The notes beneath the pieces were generated by a model. It was not told the DNA's origin. It ran no database searches and was given only the letters and a program-made list of their open reading frames with translations. Below, piece by piece: positions 36,291-45,384 of a stretch of 64,000 nucleotides of DNA. The translations under genes and the position numbers were made by a program. Each line of letters begins with the position of its first letter. Within the stretch, counting starts at the first letter, position 1. The stretch comes from Croceicoccus hydrothermalis (GTDB lineage Bacteria; Pseudomonadota; Alphaproteobacteria; Sphingomonadales; Sphingomonadaceae), in assembly GCF_022378335.1 (NCBI RefSeq), contig NZ_JAIQCI010000006.1:124001-188000 (forward strand). The letters run 5' to 3'.

Positions 36291-39200
36291 GCTTCGATAC
36301 GGTCCTCGTCGCCAACAGGGGCGCCATCGCCACGCGCATCATCCGTACGTTGCGCCGCATGGGGCTGCGCTCCGTCGCGATCTATTCCGAGGCGGATGCA
36401 GGTTCGCTCCATGTCTCCAAGGCCGACCATGCCATCTGCATCGGCCCGGGGGCCGCGTCGCAAAGCTATCTTTCCATTCCCGCGATCATCGATGCCGCGC
36501 GCCAGAGCGGCGCGGGCGCGATACACCCCGGTTACGGCTTTCTCGCCGAAAGCACCGAATTTGCCGAGGCGTGCAAGGATGCGGGAATCGTGTTCATCGG
36601 GCCGACGGCGGACGATATCCGCACCTTCGGCCTGAAGCACAGCGCCCGCGACCTCGCCGCGCGCCACGGCGTGCCGCTTGCCCCCGGCACCGGCCTGCTC
36701 ACCGATCGGGAGGAAGCAGCCGCAGCCGCGCGCGACATCGGCTTTCCCGTTATCGTGAAGGCGACGGCGGGCGGCGGCGGGATCGGCATGCGCATTTGCG
36801 AGGACGAGGCCGCGGTGCGCGACGGGTTCGACGCGGTGGCACGGCTCGGCCAGGGCAATTTCGGCGATGCAGGCGTGTTCCTCGAACGATACATCGGCCG
36901 CGCGCGCCATATCGAGGTGCAGATCTTCGGCGATGGCGCGGGCCGCATCACGCCATTGGGCGAGCGGGACTGCTCGCTCCAGCGCCGCAATCAGAAAGTG
37001 GTGGAGGAAGCGCCCGCCCCGTGCCTGTCCGATGCCAAGCGTGCGGAGCTGATCGGTGCGGCGGTCCGGCTGGGCGAGGCGGCGCATTATCTTTCGGCCG
37101 GCACGGTGGAGTTCCTGTTCGATGCGGAGCGGGAGGAGTTCTTCTTCCTCGAAATGAACACCCGGCTTCAGGTGGAGCATGGCGTCACCGAGGAGGTGAT
37201 GGGCATCGACATCGTCGAATGGATGATCCGGGGGGCACAGGGCGATTTCGCGTTCATGGACGCCGCCACCCCCGTTGCAAACGGCCACGCGATACAGGTG
37301 CGCCTCTATGCCGAGGATCCCGCGATGGATTACCGGCCCACGGTCGGCACGCTGACCGCCGTTCAATTTCCGGACGACGTGCGCGTCGAACGCTGGTGCA
37401 TGGCGGGGAGCGAGATCAGCGCGTGGTACGACCCCATGCTGGCCAAGATGATCGTCCACGCCGACACGCGCGAGGCGGCGATCGGCGCGATGCAGGATGC
37501 GCTCGACGATACGCGCATCGACGGGATCGAGACGAATCTGCGATGGCTGCGCGACGTGATGCGCGACGGGCATTTCGGCCGCGGGACGGTTTCGACCAAG
37601 CTGCTCGAGACCATCGACTATCGCCCGGCGAGCCTCCGCGTGATCAGCGGCGGCACCGCCACCACGGTGCAGGACTGGCCGGGCCGGGAGGGTTACTGGT
37701 CCGTCGGCGTGCCGCCCTCCGGCCCGATGGACGACCGTTCGTTCCGGCTCGGCAATCTGATGCTCGGCAATGCGGAGGGTACGGCAGGCCTCGAAATGAC
37801 GGCGAGCGGGCCGACGCTGCTCTTCAATGCGGATGCGCGCATCTGCCTCATGGGGGCGGATTTCGGCGCCACGCTGGATGGAAAGCCGGTGCCGCGCGGC
37901 GAGGTGCTCGACATCGCGGCGGGGCAGACGCTCGCGCTTGGCCGGGTGAGCGGGGGCGGCGTGCGCGGCTATGTGCTGTTCGCAGGCGGGCTCGACATCG
38001 CGGCCTATCTCGGCAGCCGGAGCACCTTTGCCCTGGGACAGTTCGGCGGGCATGCCGCGCGGCAGCTGCTGGCGGGCGATACGCTGCACCTCGAACGCGC
38101 TGCAATCGCCGCGCCTTGTCAGCCGACGGGCGAACCGGCGTTCGGCACGCAATGGTCGCTGCGCGTGCTTTACGGACCGCATGGCGCGCCGGATTTCTTT
38201 ACCGAGGCCGACATCGCGCAAATCGCCGATGCCCGCTGGCAGGTGCATTACAACAGCAACCGGACCGGCGTCCGGCTCGTCGGGCCGAAACCCGAATGGG
38301 CGCGCAAGGACGGCGGCGAGGCCGGGCTGCACCCCTCGAACATTCACGACAATCCCTATGCCATCGGTGCGGTCGATTTTACCGGCGACATGCCGATCAT
38401 CCTGGGACCGGACGGGCCGTCGCTCGGCGGGTTCGTGTGTCCCTTCACGGTGATCGCAGCGGACAGGTGGAAAATCGGGCAGCTTTCGCCCGACGATACC
38501 GTCCGCTTCGTCCCCGTCACCGTGGAGGATGCGGCGGAGGCCGACCGCCTCTCCCTGTCGCACGACGAGACGCCCGATGCGGGCGCCGACATCGCCGCGC
38601 TGTCCCCCATTCTCGGCACGATCGAGCCGCAGGGCCACCGCCCCCGCACCGTCTATCGCCAGCAGGGCGACCGCAATATCCTGGTCGAATACGGGGACAT
38701 CGTGCTCGACATCGAATTGCGCATTCGCGTCCATGCGCTGATGGAGGAACTCGAACGGCGCGCGCTGCCCGGCGTGATCGACATCGTGCCCGGCATTCGC
38801 TCGCTGCAACTGCATTTCGACGGGCGTGCGCTGGATCAGCAAGGCGCGCTCGACGCGCTCATCGCGGCAGAAGAAGCATTGGGCGATCTTGAGGATTTCA
38901 CCGTGCCCTCGCGCATCGTGCATCTCCCGCTGAGCTGGCGCGACCCGGCGATCGAGGAGACGGTCGAGAAATACATGGGCGCGGTCCGCGACGATGCGCC
39001 GTGGTGCCCCGACAATATCGAGTTCATCCGCCGCATCAACGGGCTTCCCGATGCCGATGCGGTGGAGAAGCTGATCTTCGATGCGAGCTATCTCGTCATG
39101 GGGTTGGGCGATGTGTATCTCGGTGCGCCGGTCGCGACCCCGGTCGATCCGCGGCAAAGGCTGGTGACGACGAAATACAATCCGGCCCGCACGTGGACGC

Positions 39201-39877
39201 CGCCCAATGTGGTGGGGATCGGCGGGGCCTACATGTGCATTTACGGCATGGAAGGACCGGGCGGATACCAGCTTTTCGGCCGCACGATCCAGGTGTGGAA
39301 CACCCACCGCCAGACCGACGCCTTCGTCGATGGAAAGCCGTGGCTGCTGCGCTTTTTCGATCAGATCCGCTTTTTCAAGGTGGATGCGGACGAGCTGGCC
39401 GAATGGCGGCGCGATTTCCCCAACGGACGCCGCGCGATCGAGGTCGAGCATTCGGAGTTCCGCCTCGCCGATTATCGGGCCTTCCTTGCCGAACATGCCG
39501 CGTCCATCGCCGCGTTCGAGGAAACAAGGCAGGCCGCCTTCGATACAGAGCGTGCCGAATGGGAACGCTCCGGCGAATTCGACCGGGTGAGCGACCTGAT
39601 CGAGGATGAGGCAGGCATTGGCGCCACAGGCCCGGCGATCGAGGTTCCCGACGGGGCCGAGCTTATCGAAGCGCCCTTTGGCGGGAGCGTGTGGAAAATG
39701 AACGTATCCCCCGGCGACAGCGTGACCGAGGGTCAGGTGATCGCCGTCATCGAATCCATGAAGATGGAATGCCCGTTCGAAAGCCCGGCGAGCGGCACGA
39801 TCGCGGCCATCTATGTCGAGGAGCGCCAGGCGCTGACCCCCGGCGCGCCGATGGTCGCCCTGCGGCGGGAGGCATGA
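36287..39877 (+). CDS. Biotin-dependent urea/guanidine carboxylase
   Basis: 1196 residues, one chain. Biotin carboxylase domain (about 1-445): VANRGAIATRIIRTLRRMGL, ATP-grasp KATAGGGGIGMRICE and HIEVQIFGDG. Then the carboxyltransferase region of the urea-carboxylase type (about 455-1040): VQDWPGREGYWSVGVPPSGPMDD, HPSNIHDNPYAIGAVDFTGDMP, LGPDGPSLGGFVCP. A C-terminal biotinyl carrier domain has Lys1159 in VIESMKMECP. It carboxylates urea to allophanate or, more likely here, guanidine to carboxyguanidine, using ATP and bicarbonate. The UAAP pair upstream and allophanate hydrolase downstream favour guanidine. Asp697 in AVDFTGD, where yeast-type urea carboxylases as I recall have Asn, points the same way. 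The symbol is left empty because substrate is unproven. Confidence 0.92.
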   Translation: MSFDTVLVANRGAIATRIIRTLRRMGLRSVAIYSEADAGSLHVSKADHAICIGPGAASQSYLSIPAIIDAARQSGAGAIHPGYGFLAESTEFAEACKDAGIVFIGPTADDIRTFGLKHSARDLAARHGVPLAPGTGLLTDREEAAAAARDIGFPVIVKATAGGGGIGMRICEDEAAVRDGFDAVARLGQGNFGDAGVFLERYIGRARHIEVQIFGDGAGRITPLGERDCSLQRRNQKVVEEAPAPCLSDAKRAELIGAAVRLGEAAHYLSAGTVEFLFDAEREEFFFLEMNTRLQVEHGVTEEVMGIDIVEWMIRGAQGDFAFMDAATPVANGHAIQVRLYAEDPAMDYRPTVGTLTAVQFPDDVRVERWCMAGSEISAWYDPMLAKMIVHADTREAAIGAMQDALDDTRIDGIETNLRWLRDVMRDGHFGRGTVSTKLLETIDYRPASLRVISGGTATTVQDWPGREGYWSVGVPPSGPMDDRSFRLGNLMLGNAEGTAGLEMTASGPTLLFNADARICLMGADFGATLDGKPVPRGEVLDIAAGQTLALGRVSGGGVRGYVLFAGGLDIAAYLGSRSTFALGQFGGHAARQLLAGDTLHLERAAIAAPCQPTGEPAFGTQWSLRVLYGPHGAPDFFTEADIAQIADARWQVHYNSNRTGVRLVGPKPEWARKDGGEAGLHPSNIHDNPYAIGAVDFTGDMPIILGPDGPSLGGFVCPFTVIAADRWKIGQLSPDDTVRFVPVTVEDAAEADRLSLSHDETPDAGADIAALSPILGTIEPQGHRPRTVYRQQGDRNILVEYGDIVLDIELRIRVHALMEELERRALPGVIDIVPGIRSLQLHFDGRALDQQGALDALIAAEEALGDLEDFTVPSRIVHLPLSWRDPAIEETVEKYMGAVRDDAPWCPDNIEFIRRINGLPDADAVEKLIFDASYLVMGLGDVYLGAPVATPVDPRQRLVTTKYNPARTWTPPNVVGIGGAYMCIYGMEGPGGYQLFGRTIQVWNTHRQTDAFVDGKPWLLRFFDQIRFFKVDADELAEWRRDFPNGRRAIEVEHSEFRLADYRAFLAEHAASIAAFEETRQAAFDTERAEWERSGEFDRVSDLIEDEAGIGATGPAIEVPDGAELIEAPFGGSVWKMNVSPGDSVTEGQVIAVIESMKMECPFESPASGTIAAIYVEERQALTPGAPMVALRREA

Positions 39878-39879
39878 GC

Positions 39880-41643
39880 ATGACGGACCCGCTACGCAGC
39901 GCGACCGAAATCGCCGACGCCGTCGCCACCGGCAGGAGCACCGCCGCCGCGATCATGGAAGAGACGATCGCCGGGATCGAGCGTTACGACGCGGTGCAGC
40001 CGGCGATCTGGATCTCGCGGCGTTCGCCAGGCGATCTGCGCGATGCCGCACGACGGATCGACGCGCGCATCGCGGATGGCGAGAGCCTGCCGCTTGCCGG
40101 GGTGCCCTTTGCGGCAAAGGACAATATCGATGTCACGGGGCTCGAAACAACGGCGGCCTGCCCCGCTTTCGCCTACCGCCCCGAACGCTCCGCAACAACG
40201 GTCGCCCGGCTCGAACAGGCGGGCGCGATCTGCATCGGCAAGACCAATCTCGATCAGTTCGCGACCGGCCTCGTCGGCGTGCGCAGCCCGTATGGCATTC
40301 CGCGCAACGCCTATAATCCCGATTATGTGAGCGGCGGATCGAGTTCCGGCTCCTCCATCTGCGTCGCCGCGGGGCTGGTGCCGATCGCGCTCGGCACCGA
40401 TACGGCGGGGTCCGGGCGTGTGCCCGCCGCCTTCAACCATCTGATCGGGTTCAAGCCGACCAAGGGGCGGTGGAGCACCGACGGGCTGGTGCCCGCGTGC
40501 CGCAGCGTCGATTGCATCACCGTATTTGCCAACGATCTTGCCGATGCGCGTCTCGCCGATGCCGTGATCGGGGGTTTCGATCCGCGCGATCCCTGGTCGA
40601 AACCGCTGGCGCATCGCGACATCGCCGTGTCGCGCATCGGCGTCCCGCGCCGGGATCAGCGCGCCTTTTTCGGCGATGCGCAATCGGAAACGCTTTACGA
40701 ACGAGCGCTCGCAACGCTCGGCCAGGATGCCGACATTGTCGAGCTCGACATCGCGCCCTTGCTTGAGGCGGCGCGGCTGCTTTACGGCGGGCCCTGGGTG
40801 GCGGAGCGGACCGCCGCCATCGGCTCCTTGTTACAGGACGATCCCGATGCCATCGACCCCACCGTGCGGGAGGTGGTGAGCGCCGGTATCGACATGGGCG
40901 CGGTCGAATTGTGGAACGGCATCTACCGTCTGGCCGAACTGAAACGCCATGCCGACATGATGTGGAACGATGTCGACATGCTCGCCTTCCCGACCACGGG
41001 CACCACGTATCGGGTGCGCGAACTGCAGGCGGCGCCCGTCGCGCTCAACAGCAATCTGGGGTTCTATACCAATTTCGTGAACCTGCTCGACATGGCGGCG
41101 ATTGCGGTGCCGGCGGGTGCGCGCACCAATCGCACCGGCTTCGGCATCACGCTGATCGGTCCGGCGGATACGGATGCCGCGTTGATCGACGCGGCGCAAG
41201 ACTATCTCGATGCGGCAAAGCTTCCGCCGCCCCCGCCCCTTGCCGAGGAGACTATCGTGGAACGTGTGAAACTGGCCGTCGTGGGCGCCCACTTGAAGGA
41301 CATGCCGCTGCACTGGCAGCTGACCTCGCGCGATGCGCAATTCATCGCGGAGACGACCACCGCGCCGAGCTATCGCCTATATGCCATGGCGGACAGCACG
41401 CCGCCCAAACCCGCCCTCGCGTTCAGTGCGGACGGTGCCGAAATCCCGGTCGAGATCTACGAAATGGACGTGGCCCATTTCGGCAGCTTCACCGCCGAGG
41501 TTCCCGCCCCGCTCGCCATCGGGACGGTTACGCTTTCCGATGGCAGCAGCGTCAAGGGTTTCGTCGCGGAACCGCGCGCGCTCGACGGGGCGGAGGATAT
41601 CACGCATCTGGGCGGCTGGCGCGCCTTTATCGCGCAAGGTTGA
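39880..41643 (+). CDS. atzF: Allophanate hydrolase
   Basis: 587 residues. Amidase-signature domain (about 1-450) with the Ser-cisSer-Lys triad visible: Lys in PFAAKDNIDV, cis-Ser in SGGSSSGSS and nucleophile Ser in GTDTAGSGRVPAAF. A C-terminal domain (about 470-587; VKLAVVGAHLKDMPLHWQLTSRDAQF... YEMDVAHFGSFTAEV) is found in full-length AtzF, where it decarboxylates the intermediate. It converts allophanate to two NH3 and two CO2. ATG 39880 has SD GGGAGG at proper spacing; ATG 39874 overlaps the carboxylase stop but is too near that SD. Last enzyme of the pathway. Confidence 0.93.
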   Translation: MTDPLRSATEIADAVATGRSTAAAIMEETIAGIERYDAVQPAIWISRRSPGDLRDAARRIDARIADGESLPLAGVPFAAKDNIDVTGLETTAACPAFAYRPERSATTVARLEQAGAICIGKTNLDQFATGLVGVRSPYGIPRNAYNPDYVSGGSSSGSSICVAAGLVPIALGTDTAGSGRVPAAFNHLIGFKPTKGRWSTDGLVPACRSVDCITVFANDLADARLADAVIGGFDPRDPWSKPLAHRDIAVSRIGVPRRDQRAFFGDAQSETLYERALATLGQDADIVELDIAPLLEAARLLYGGPWVAERTAAIGSLLQDDPDAIDPTVREVVSAGIDMGAVELWNGIYRLAELKRHADMMWNDVDMLAFPTTGTTYRVRELQAAPVALNSNLGFYTNFVNLLDMAAIAVPAGARTNRTGFGITLIGPADTDAALIDAAQDYLDAAKLPPPPPLAEETIVERVKLAVVGAHLKDMPLHWQLTSRDAQFIAETTTAPSYRLYAMADSTPPKPALAFSADGAEIPVEIYEMDVAHFGSFTAEVPAPLAIGTVTLSDGSSVKGFVAEPRALDGAEDITHLGGWRAFIAQG

Positions 41644-41756
41644 ATGGCGCCGGCATCCTTCAGCCGCACGGGCCGTACCGGAGCCGGGCAAACGGCCCCG
41701 GCATTCCGGCATAACCCGCGATTGCCTCCCGTCCGGCGGGCGCTAAGGCTGGCGGG

Positions 41757-43274
41757 ATGACGATGACCGGCCATTCGGAGGAGACGGATCGGGCGGTGGG
41801 CGCAACCGATGATGCGCCATCGCGCAAGATAGCCGCGCTGGAGGCGGAAAACGCCCGGCTCTCGCAGGAGGTCCGCCGCGCGCAATCCGCGAACGAGGCG
41901 AAGAGCCGCTTCCTCGCCAGCCTGAGCCACGAAATCCGCTCGCCCCTCAATGCCATCTACGGCCATGCCCAATTGCTGGAGCGCAAGGAGGGGCGCGATG
42001 CGATGCGTGCGGCGCAGATCATCCGGCGCAGCTGCGAGCATCTGACCAATCTGGTCGAGGGTCTGCTCGATCTTTCGCAGGTGGAGAACGGCGTCCTGCG
42101 GCTTCAGCGTGACGCGATCCGCTTTCCCGCCCTGCTCGACCAGATGATCGCCATGTTCGAGCCGCAGGCCCGTGTGCGGGGTATCTCGCTAATTCTTGAA
42201 CGGCCCGACAGCCTGCCCGAATTCGTGCGCGGGGATCCGAAACGGCTGCGTCAGGTGCTGATCAACCTGTTGTCGAACGCGATCAAGTTCACGAAGGAAG
42301 GGTCCGTGACCCTGGCGGTGCATTACCGCAGCGATATCGCCAGCTTTGAGGTCCGCGACACCGGCGTCGGTATACCGGCCGAGGATTGCGCCCGCGTCTT
42401 CGATCCGTTCGAACGCGGCGACGAAACGCGTGCCGCCCTCGCGCCGGGGGCGGGGCTGGGCCTGTCGATTACCCGCGCGCTGGTGCATATGATGGGCGGC
42501 GATATCGCGGTCGAAAGCACGGTCGGCGAGGGAAGCCGGTTCACGGTGCGCATGATGCTGTCGCAGCCGCCCTCGGCGCCGGCAGGTCCGGCGCCAACCG
42601 CCCGCATCGCCGGCTATAGCGATGCAGGACAGGGCGAAGGGCGCCGCCGCATTCTCATCGTCGATGACGATGCAGAACAGGCGGAAATGGTGGAGGGGCT
42701 ACTCGAACCGCTGGGCTTCGACATCGCCGTTGCGGCCAATGGCGAGGATGCGATCGCCATGGCCGAACGCCGCCCGCCGGCGCTCGTCCTGCTCGACATA
42801 TCCATGCCGGGCCGCACGGGGTGGGAGACGGCCGAAATCCTGCGCGCGCGGCATGGGCGGGCTATGCGCATCGTGATGGTGTCGGCCAATGCCCATGAAC
42901 TGGACGGCGGCGGCGATGGCCGGGCCGCGAATGACGGTTTCCTCCTCAAACCCTTCGACTTTGGCAGTCTGCTCGATCTCGTGGCGCAGCAGCTCGGCAT
43001 CGAATGGACCGCCGCGGGCGGAACACCGCCCGCCGCCGCCCCGTCATCGGATGCGAACGCGGCAGCCGGAGCCGAAGCCGACGCCGCATCCTGCCTTTCG
43101 CAGATCGAGCGTGACGCACGGCGCGGCGATGTTCGCGCGCTCGACACGCGGATCGCTGATTTTGCCGCACTGGCGCCCGATGCCGCCGCGCTGACCGGCC
43201 GGATGCGCGATGCGCTGGACGCGTTCGATCTTGCCGCCCTCGCCCGCATCGCCGCCGAAGGGGCCGCGCGATGA
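41757..43274 (+). CDS. Soluble hybrid histidine kinase with receiver domain
   Basis: 505 residues. Short N-terminal coiled coil (about 20-45; RKIAALEAENARLSQEVRRAQ), HisKA with His58 in SLSHEIRSPLNAI, HATPase_c with N-box LLSNAIKFTKEG, G1 DTGVGI and G2 GAGLGLSI, then a receiver domain with Asp347 (LVLLDISMPG) and a helical C-terminus of about 100 residues resembling a poor Hpt region without an obvious His. There is no transmembrane segment or sensor domain, so the signal must be cytoplasmic or come through a partner. It starts 113 bases after atzF and overlaps the next gene by four bases. Such kinase/LuxR pairs often accompany urea carboxylase clusters. Confidence 0.9.
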   Translation: MTMTGHSEETDRAVGATDDAPSRKIAALEAENARLSQEVRRAQSANEAKSRFLASLSHEIRSPLNAIYGHAQLLERKEGRDAMRAAQIIRRSCEHLTNLVEGLLDLSQVENGVLRLQRDAIRFPALLDQMIAMFEPQARVRGISLILERPDSLPEFVRGDPKRLRQVLINLLSNAIKFTKEGSVTLAVHYRSDIASFEVRDTGVGIPAEDCARVFDPFERGDETRAALAPGAGLGLSITRALVHMMGGDIAVESTVGEGSRFTVRMMLSQPPSAPAGPAPTARIAGYSDAGQGEGRRRILIVDDDAEQAEMVEGLLEPLGFDIAVAANGEDAIAMAERRPPALVLLDISMPGRTGWETAEILRARHGRAMRIVMVSANAHELDGGGDGRAANDGFLLKPFDFGSLLDLVAQQLGIEWTAAGGTPPAAAPSSDANAAAGAEADAASCLSQIERDARRGDVRALDTRIADFAALAPDAAALTGRMRDALDAFDLAALARIAAEGAAR

Positions 43275-44209
43275 CGGAAGAGATAGTGCGGCGCGACCGG
43301 ATCCTGGTCGTGGACGATACGCCGGACGCGCTGCGCTTCCTTGTCGACATGCTCGATCAGGAGGGGATGACGCCGCTCGTCGCGACAAGCGGGGAGGCCG
43401 CGCTCGACCTGCTTGGCCACACGGTACCCGATCTCGTTTTGATGGACGCGGTGATGCCGGGGCTGGACGGTTTCGAGACAACCGCCCGGATCAAGCGCGA
43501 CCCCGCCCTCGCCCACCTGCCCGTCATCTTCATGACGGGGCTGAGCGAGCCTGAACATGCGATCATGGCGCTGGAATGTGGCGGCGTCGATTATGTGCGA
43601 AAGCCCGTCGTGCTGGACGAATTGATGGCACGCATCCGCGTCCATCTTGCCAATGCGCGCGCGTCGCATCGTTCCCGGCGCGCGCTCGACGTGGCGGGCC
43701 GCCATGTCCTCGCGCTCGACAGCGAGGGCACGTTGCTTTGGTGCACGCCGCAGGCCGAAAGCCTGCTTCTGCTCGTCGATCCTGACTGGGACACGCAGCG
43801 TTCGCGCCTCCCCGGTGGATTGCGCGCCGCAGCGGCACGATTGCTGCACGATCCTTCCGACCTCGGACGTTCGATCCGCGTGTCTTTCGGCACGTTCGAG
43901 ATCGAACTCGCCACGATGGAAAGCGCCCGCGAAGGCGAACGCGAGGAGAAAGGCGAGATCCTCGTCCGCCTGACCGAAATTCGCGAAGGGGCCGAGGCCG
44001 CCCTTCTCCAGAAACAGGGCGCCCTCACCCCTCGCGAGGCGGAGGTCTTGCTCTGGGTCACGCGCGGCAAATCGAACCGCACGATAAGCGAAATCCTAGA
44101 GATCAGTCCGCGGACGGTGAACAAGCATCTGCAACAGGTGTTCACGAAACTGGGCGTGGAAACCCGCGCGGCGGCGACCGCCCATGCCATGCGCATCCTA
44201 GCCGGATAA
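43271..44209 (+). CDS. Response regulator with LuxR-type DNA-binding domain
   Basis: 312 residues. Receiver domain about 10-128 with phosphoacceptor Asp59 (LVLMDAVMPG) and Lys in VRKPVVLDEL; a central linker/PAS-like region (about 140-230; ALDSEGTLLWCTPQAESLLLLV); and a C-terminal GerE/LuxR helix-turn-helix at about 245-305 (LTPREAEVLLWVTRGKSNRTISEILEISPRTVNKHLQQVFTKLGVETRAAA). It is overlapped by the kinase gene (ATGA) and is its cognate partner. Targets are unknown; the guanidine cluster is the obvious candidate. Confidence 0.92.
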   Translation: MTEEIVRRDRILVVDDTPDALRFLVDMLDQEGMTPLVATSGEAALDLLGHTVPDLVLMDAVMPGLDGFETTARIKRDPALAHLPVIFMTGLSEPEHAIMALECGGVDYVRKPVVLDELMARIRVHLANARASHRSRRALDVAGRHVLALDSEGTLLWCTPQAESLLLLVDPDWDTQRSRLPGGLRAAAARLLHDPSDLGRSIRVSFGTFEIELATMESAREGEREEKGEILVRLTEIREGAEAALLQKQGALTPREAEVLLWVTRGKSNRTISEILEISPRTVNKHLQQVFTKLGVETRAAATAHAMRILAG

Positions 44210-44345
44210 AGGCACGCACCGGGGGCATACGTCATTTGAACACTTACGCGCGGCCTCTTGTTCCCTTTACCATTTGTGCAGTGCCGCATCGTTGTCCCCG
44301 GACGCGAAAACGGCACCATGAGTTGCAGTCACCAAGGTAGATGAC

Positions 44346-45332
44346 ATGAACGGAACGCGCGTAGGAAACAGGATGATCGGCACCGAAGCGCCGGTTACCA
44401 TCGGCTGGGAAAACCTCCCCCGTGTGGAGGGTGGACCGATCAAGCAATTCGTGTTCACCTGGTTTCAGCCGGTCATGCTGTTCGCGCTCATCGCGTTCTG
44501 GTATTATGCGCCCAATTGGCTCGCGACGGCGGAAACGGCGATCTACCTCGGCATCGGGTTCAAGGCGCTTCTGCTCGCGCTAGAATGGGTGAGCCCGCGC
44601 TTCACCAGCTGGCGTCTGACGTGGAAGGAAGCGGCGACCGATCTGTTCTATGTCGGCATCGGCTATACCGTGGTCAGCCTCGCGGGCAGCTATTTCGGCT
44701 CAGGCTTCATGACAGAGGCGGTGCAAGGCGTGTTCGAATGGGACAAGTTCCTGTGGTTCATGGGCCTGCCCCTCCTGCTTCAGGCGTTCCTGATCTCGTT
44801 CATCTTCGATTTCGGGCAGTACTGGATGCATCGCGGCATGCACAACTGGTTCCCGCTGTGGCTGACGCATGCGCCGCATCACTACATCACACAGCTCAAC
44901 ATCAACAAGGGCGCGGTCGGCAACCCGATCGAGCTGTTCCTGATCGGTCTCGGCATTGGCGGGTTCTTCAACTTCCTGCCGCGCGCCGCGTTGCTTGCCG
45001 GCTCGCTCGGCATCGCCGTCTCCATCTATCAGCATATCAACGTGCGCTTCAACACGCCGAACTGGTGGCGCTTCCTCTTCAACACGACCGAACACCACAG
45101 CGTCCACCATTCCCAGGATTACGAGGCGAGCCGCAGCAATTACTCGGCCACCTGGATCATCATCGACCGCATGTTCGGCACGGCCATCGATGGCGAGGCG
45201 GAACTGCTCGGCATGGAAGGCGGACGTCCGATGTCGATCCGCGAAACGATGGTCTACCCCTTTACCGAAGGGTGGAAGGCGTTCCGCGAGCGTTTCCCCG
45301 GCAATCGCGCCACCGCCGTTCCCGCCGAATGA
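44346..45332 (+). CDS. Sterol desaturase / fatty acid hydroxylase family membrane protein
   Basis: 328 residues. Several transmembrane helices (FQPVMLFALIAFWYYAPNWL, AATDLFYVGIGYTVVSLAGSYF, LLLQAFLISFIFDFGQYW, LFLIGLGIGGFFNFLP) and the three His boxes of a di-iron membrane oxygenase: HRGMH, HAPHHYITQLNINKG and HHSVHH. Family members hydroxylate or desaturate lipids (sterols, carotenoids, fatty acids); the substrate here cannot be determined. Stand-alone, possibly with the small membrane protein 52 bases downstream. An earlier start is not supported; ATG 44376 is an alternative. Confidence 0.88.
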   Translation: MNGTRVGNRMIGTEAPVTIGWENLPRVEGGPIKQFVFTWFQPVMLFALIAFWYYAPNWLATAETAIYLGIGFKALLLALEWVSPRFTSWRLTWKEAATDLFYVGIGYTVVSLAGSYFGSGFMTEAVQGVFEWDKFLWFMGLPLLLQAFLISFIFDFGQYWMHRGMHNWFPLWLTHAPHHYITQLNINKGAVGNPIELFLIGLGIGGFFNFLPRAALLAGSLGIAVSIYQHINVRFNTPNWWRFLFNTTEHHSVHHSQDYEASRSNYSATWIIIDRMFGTAIDGEAELLGMEGGRPMSIRETMVYPFTEGWKAFRERFPGNRATAVPAE

Positions 45333-45384
45333 GGGCGATGCCCCACCACGCCGCCGACGCATCCGCGCAGAAGGATAAACACCC

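Noticed and set aside
36185..39496. 1103-codon open frame antisense to the carboxylase gene
   Set aside because: High-GC shadow of a well-supported biotin carboxylase; composition is Arg/His/Asp-rich without domains.
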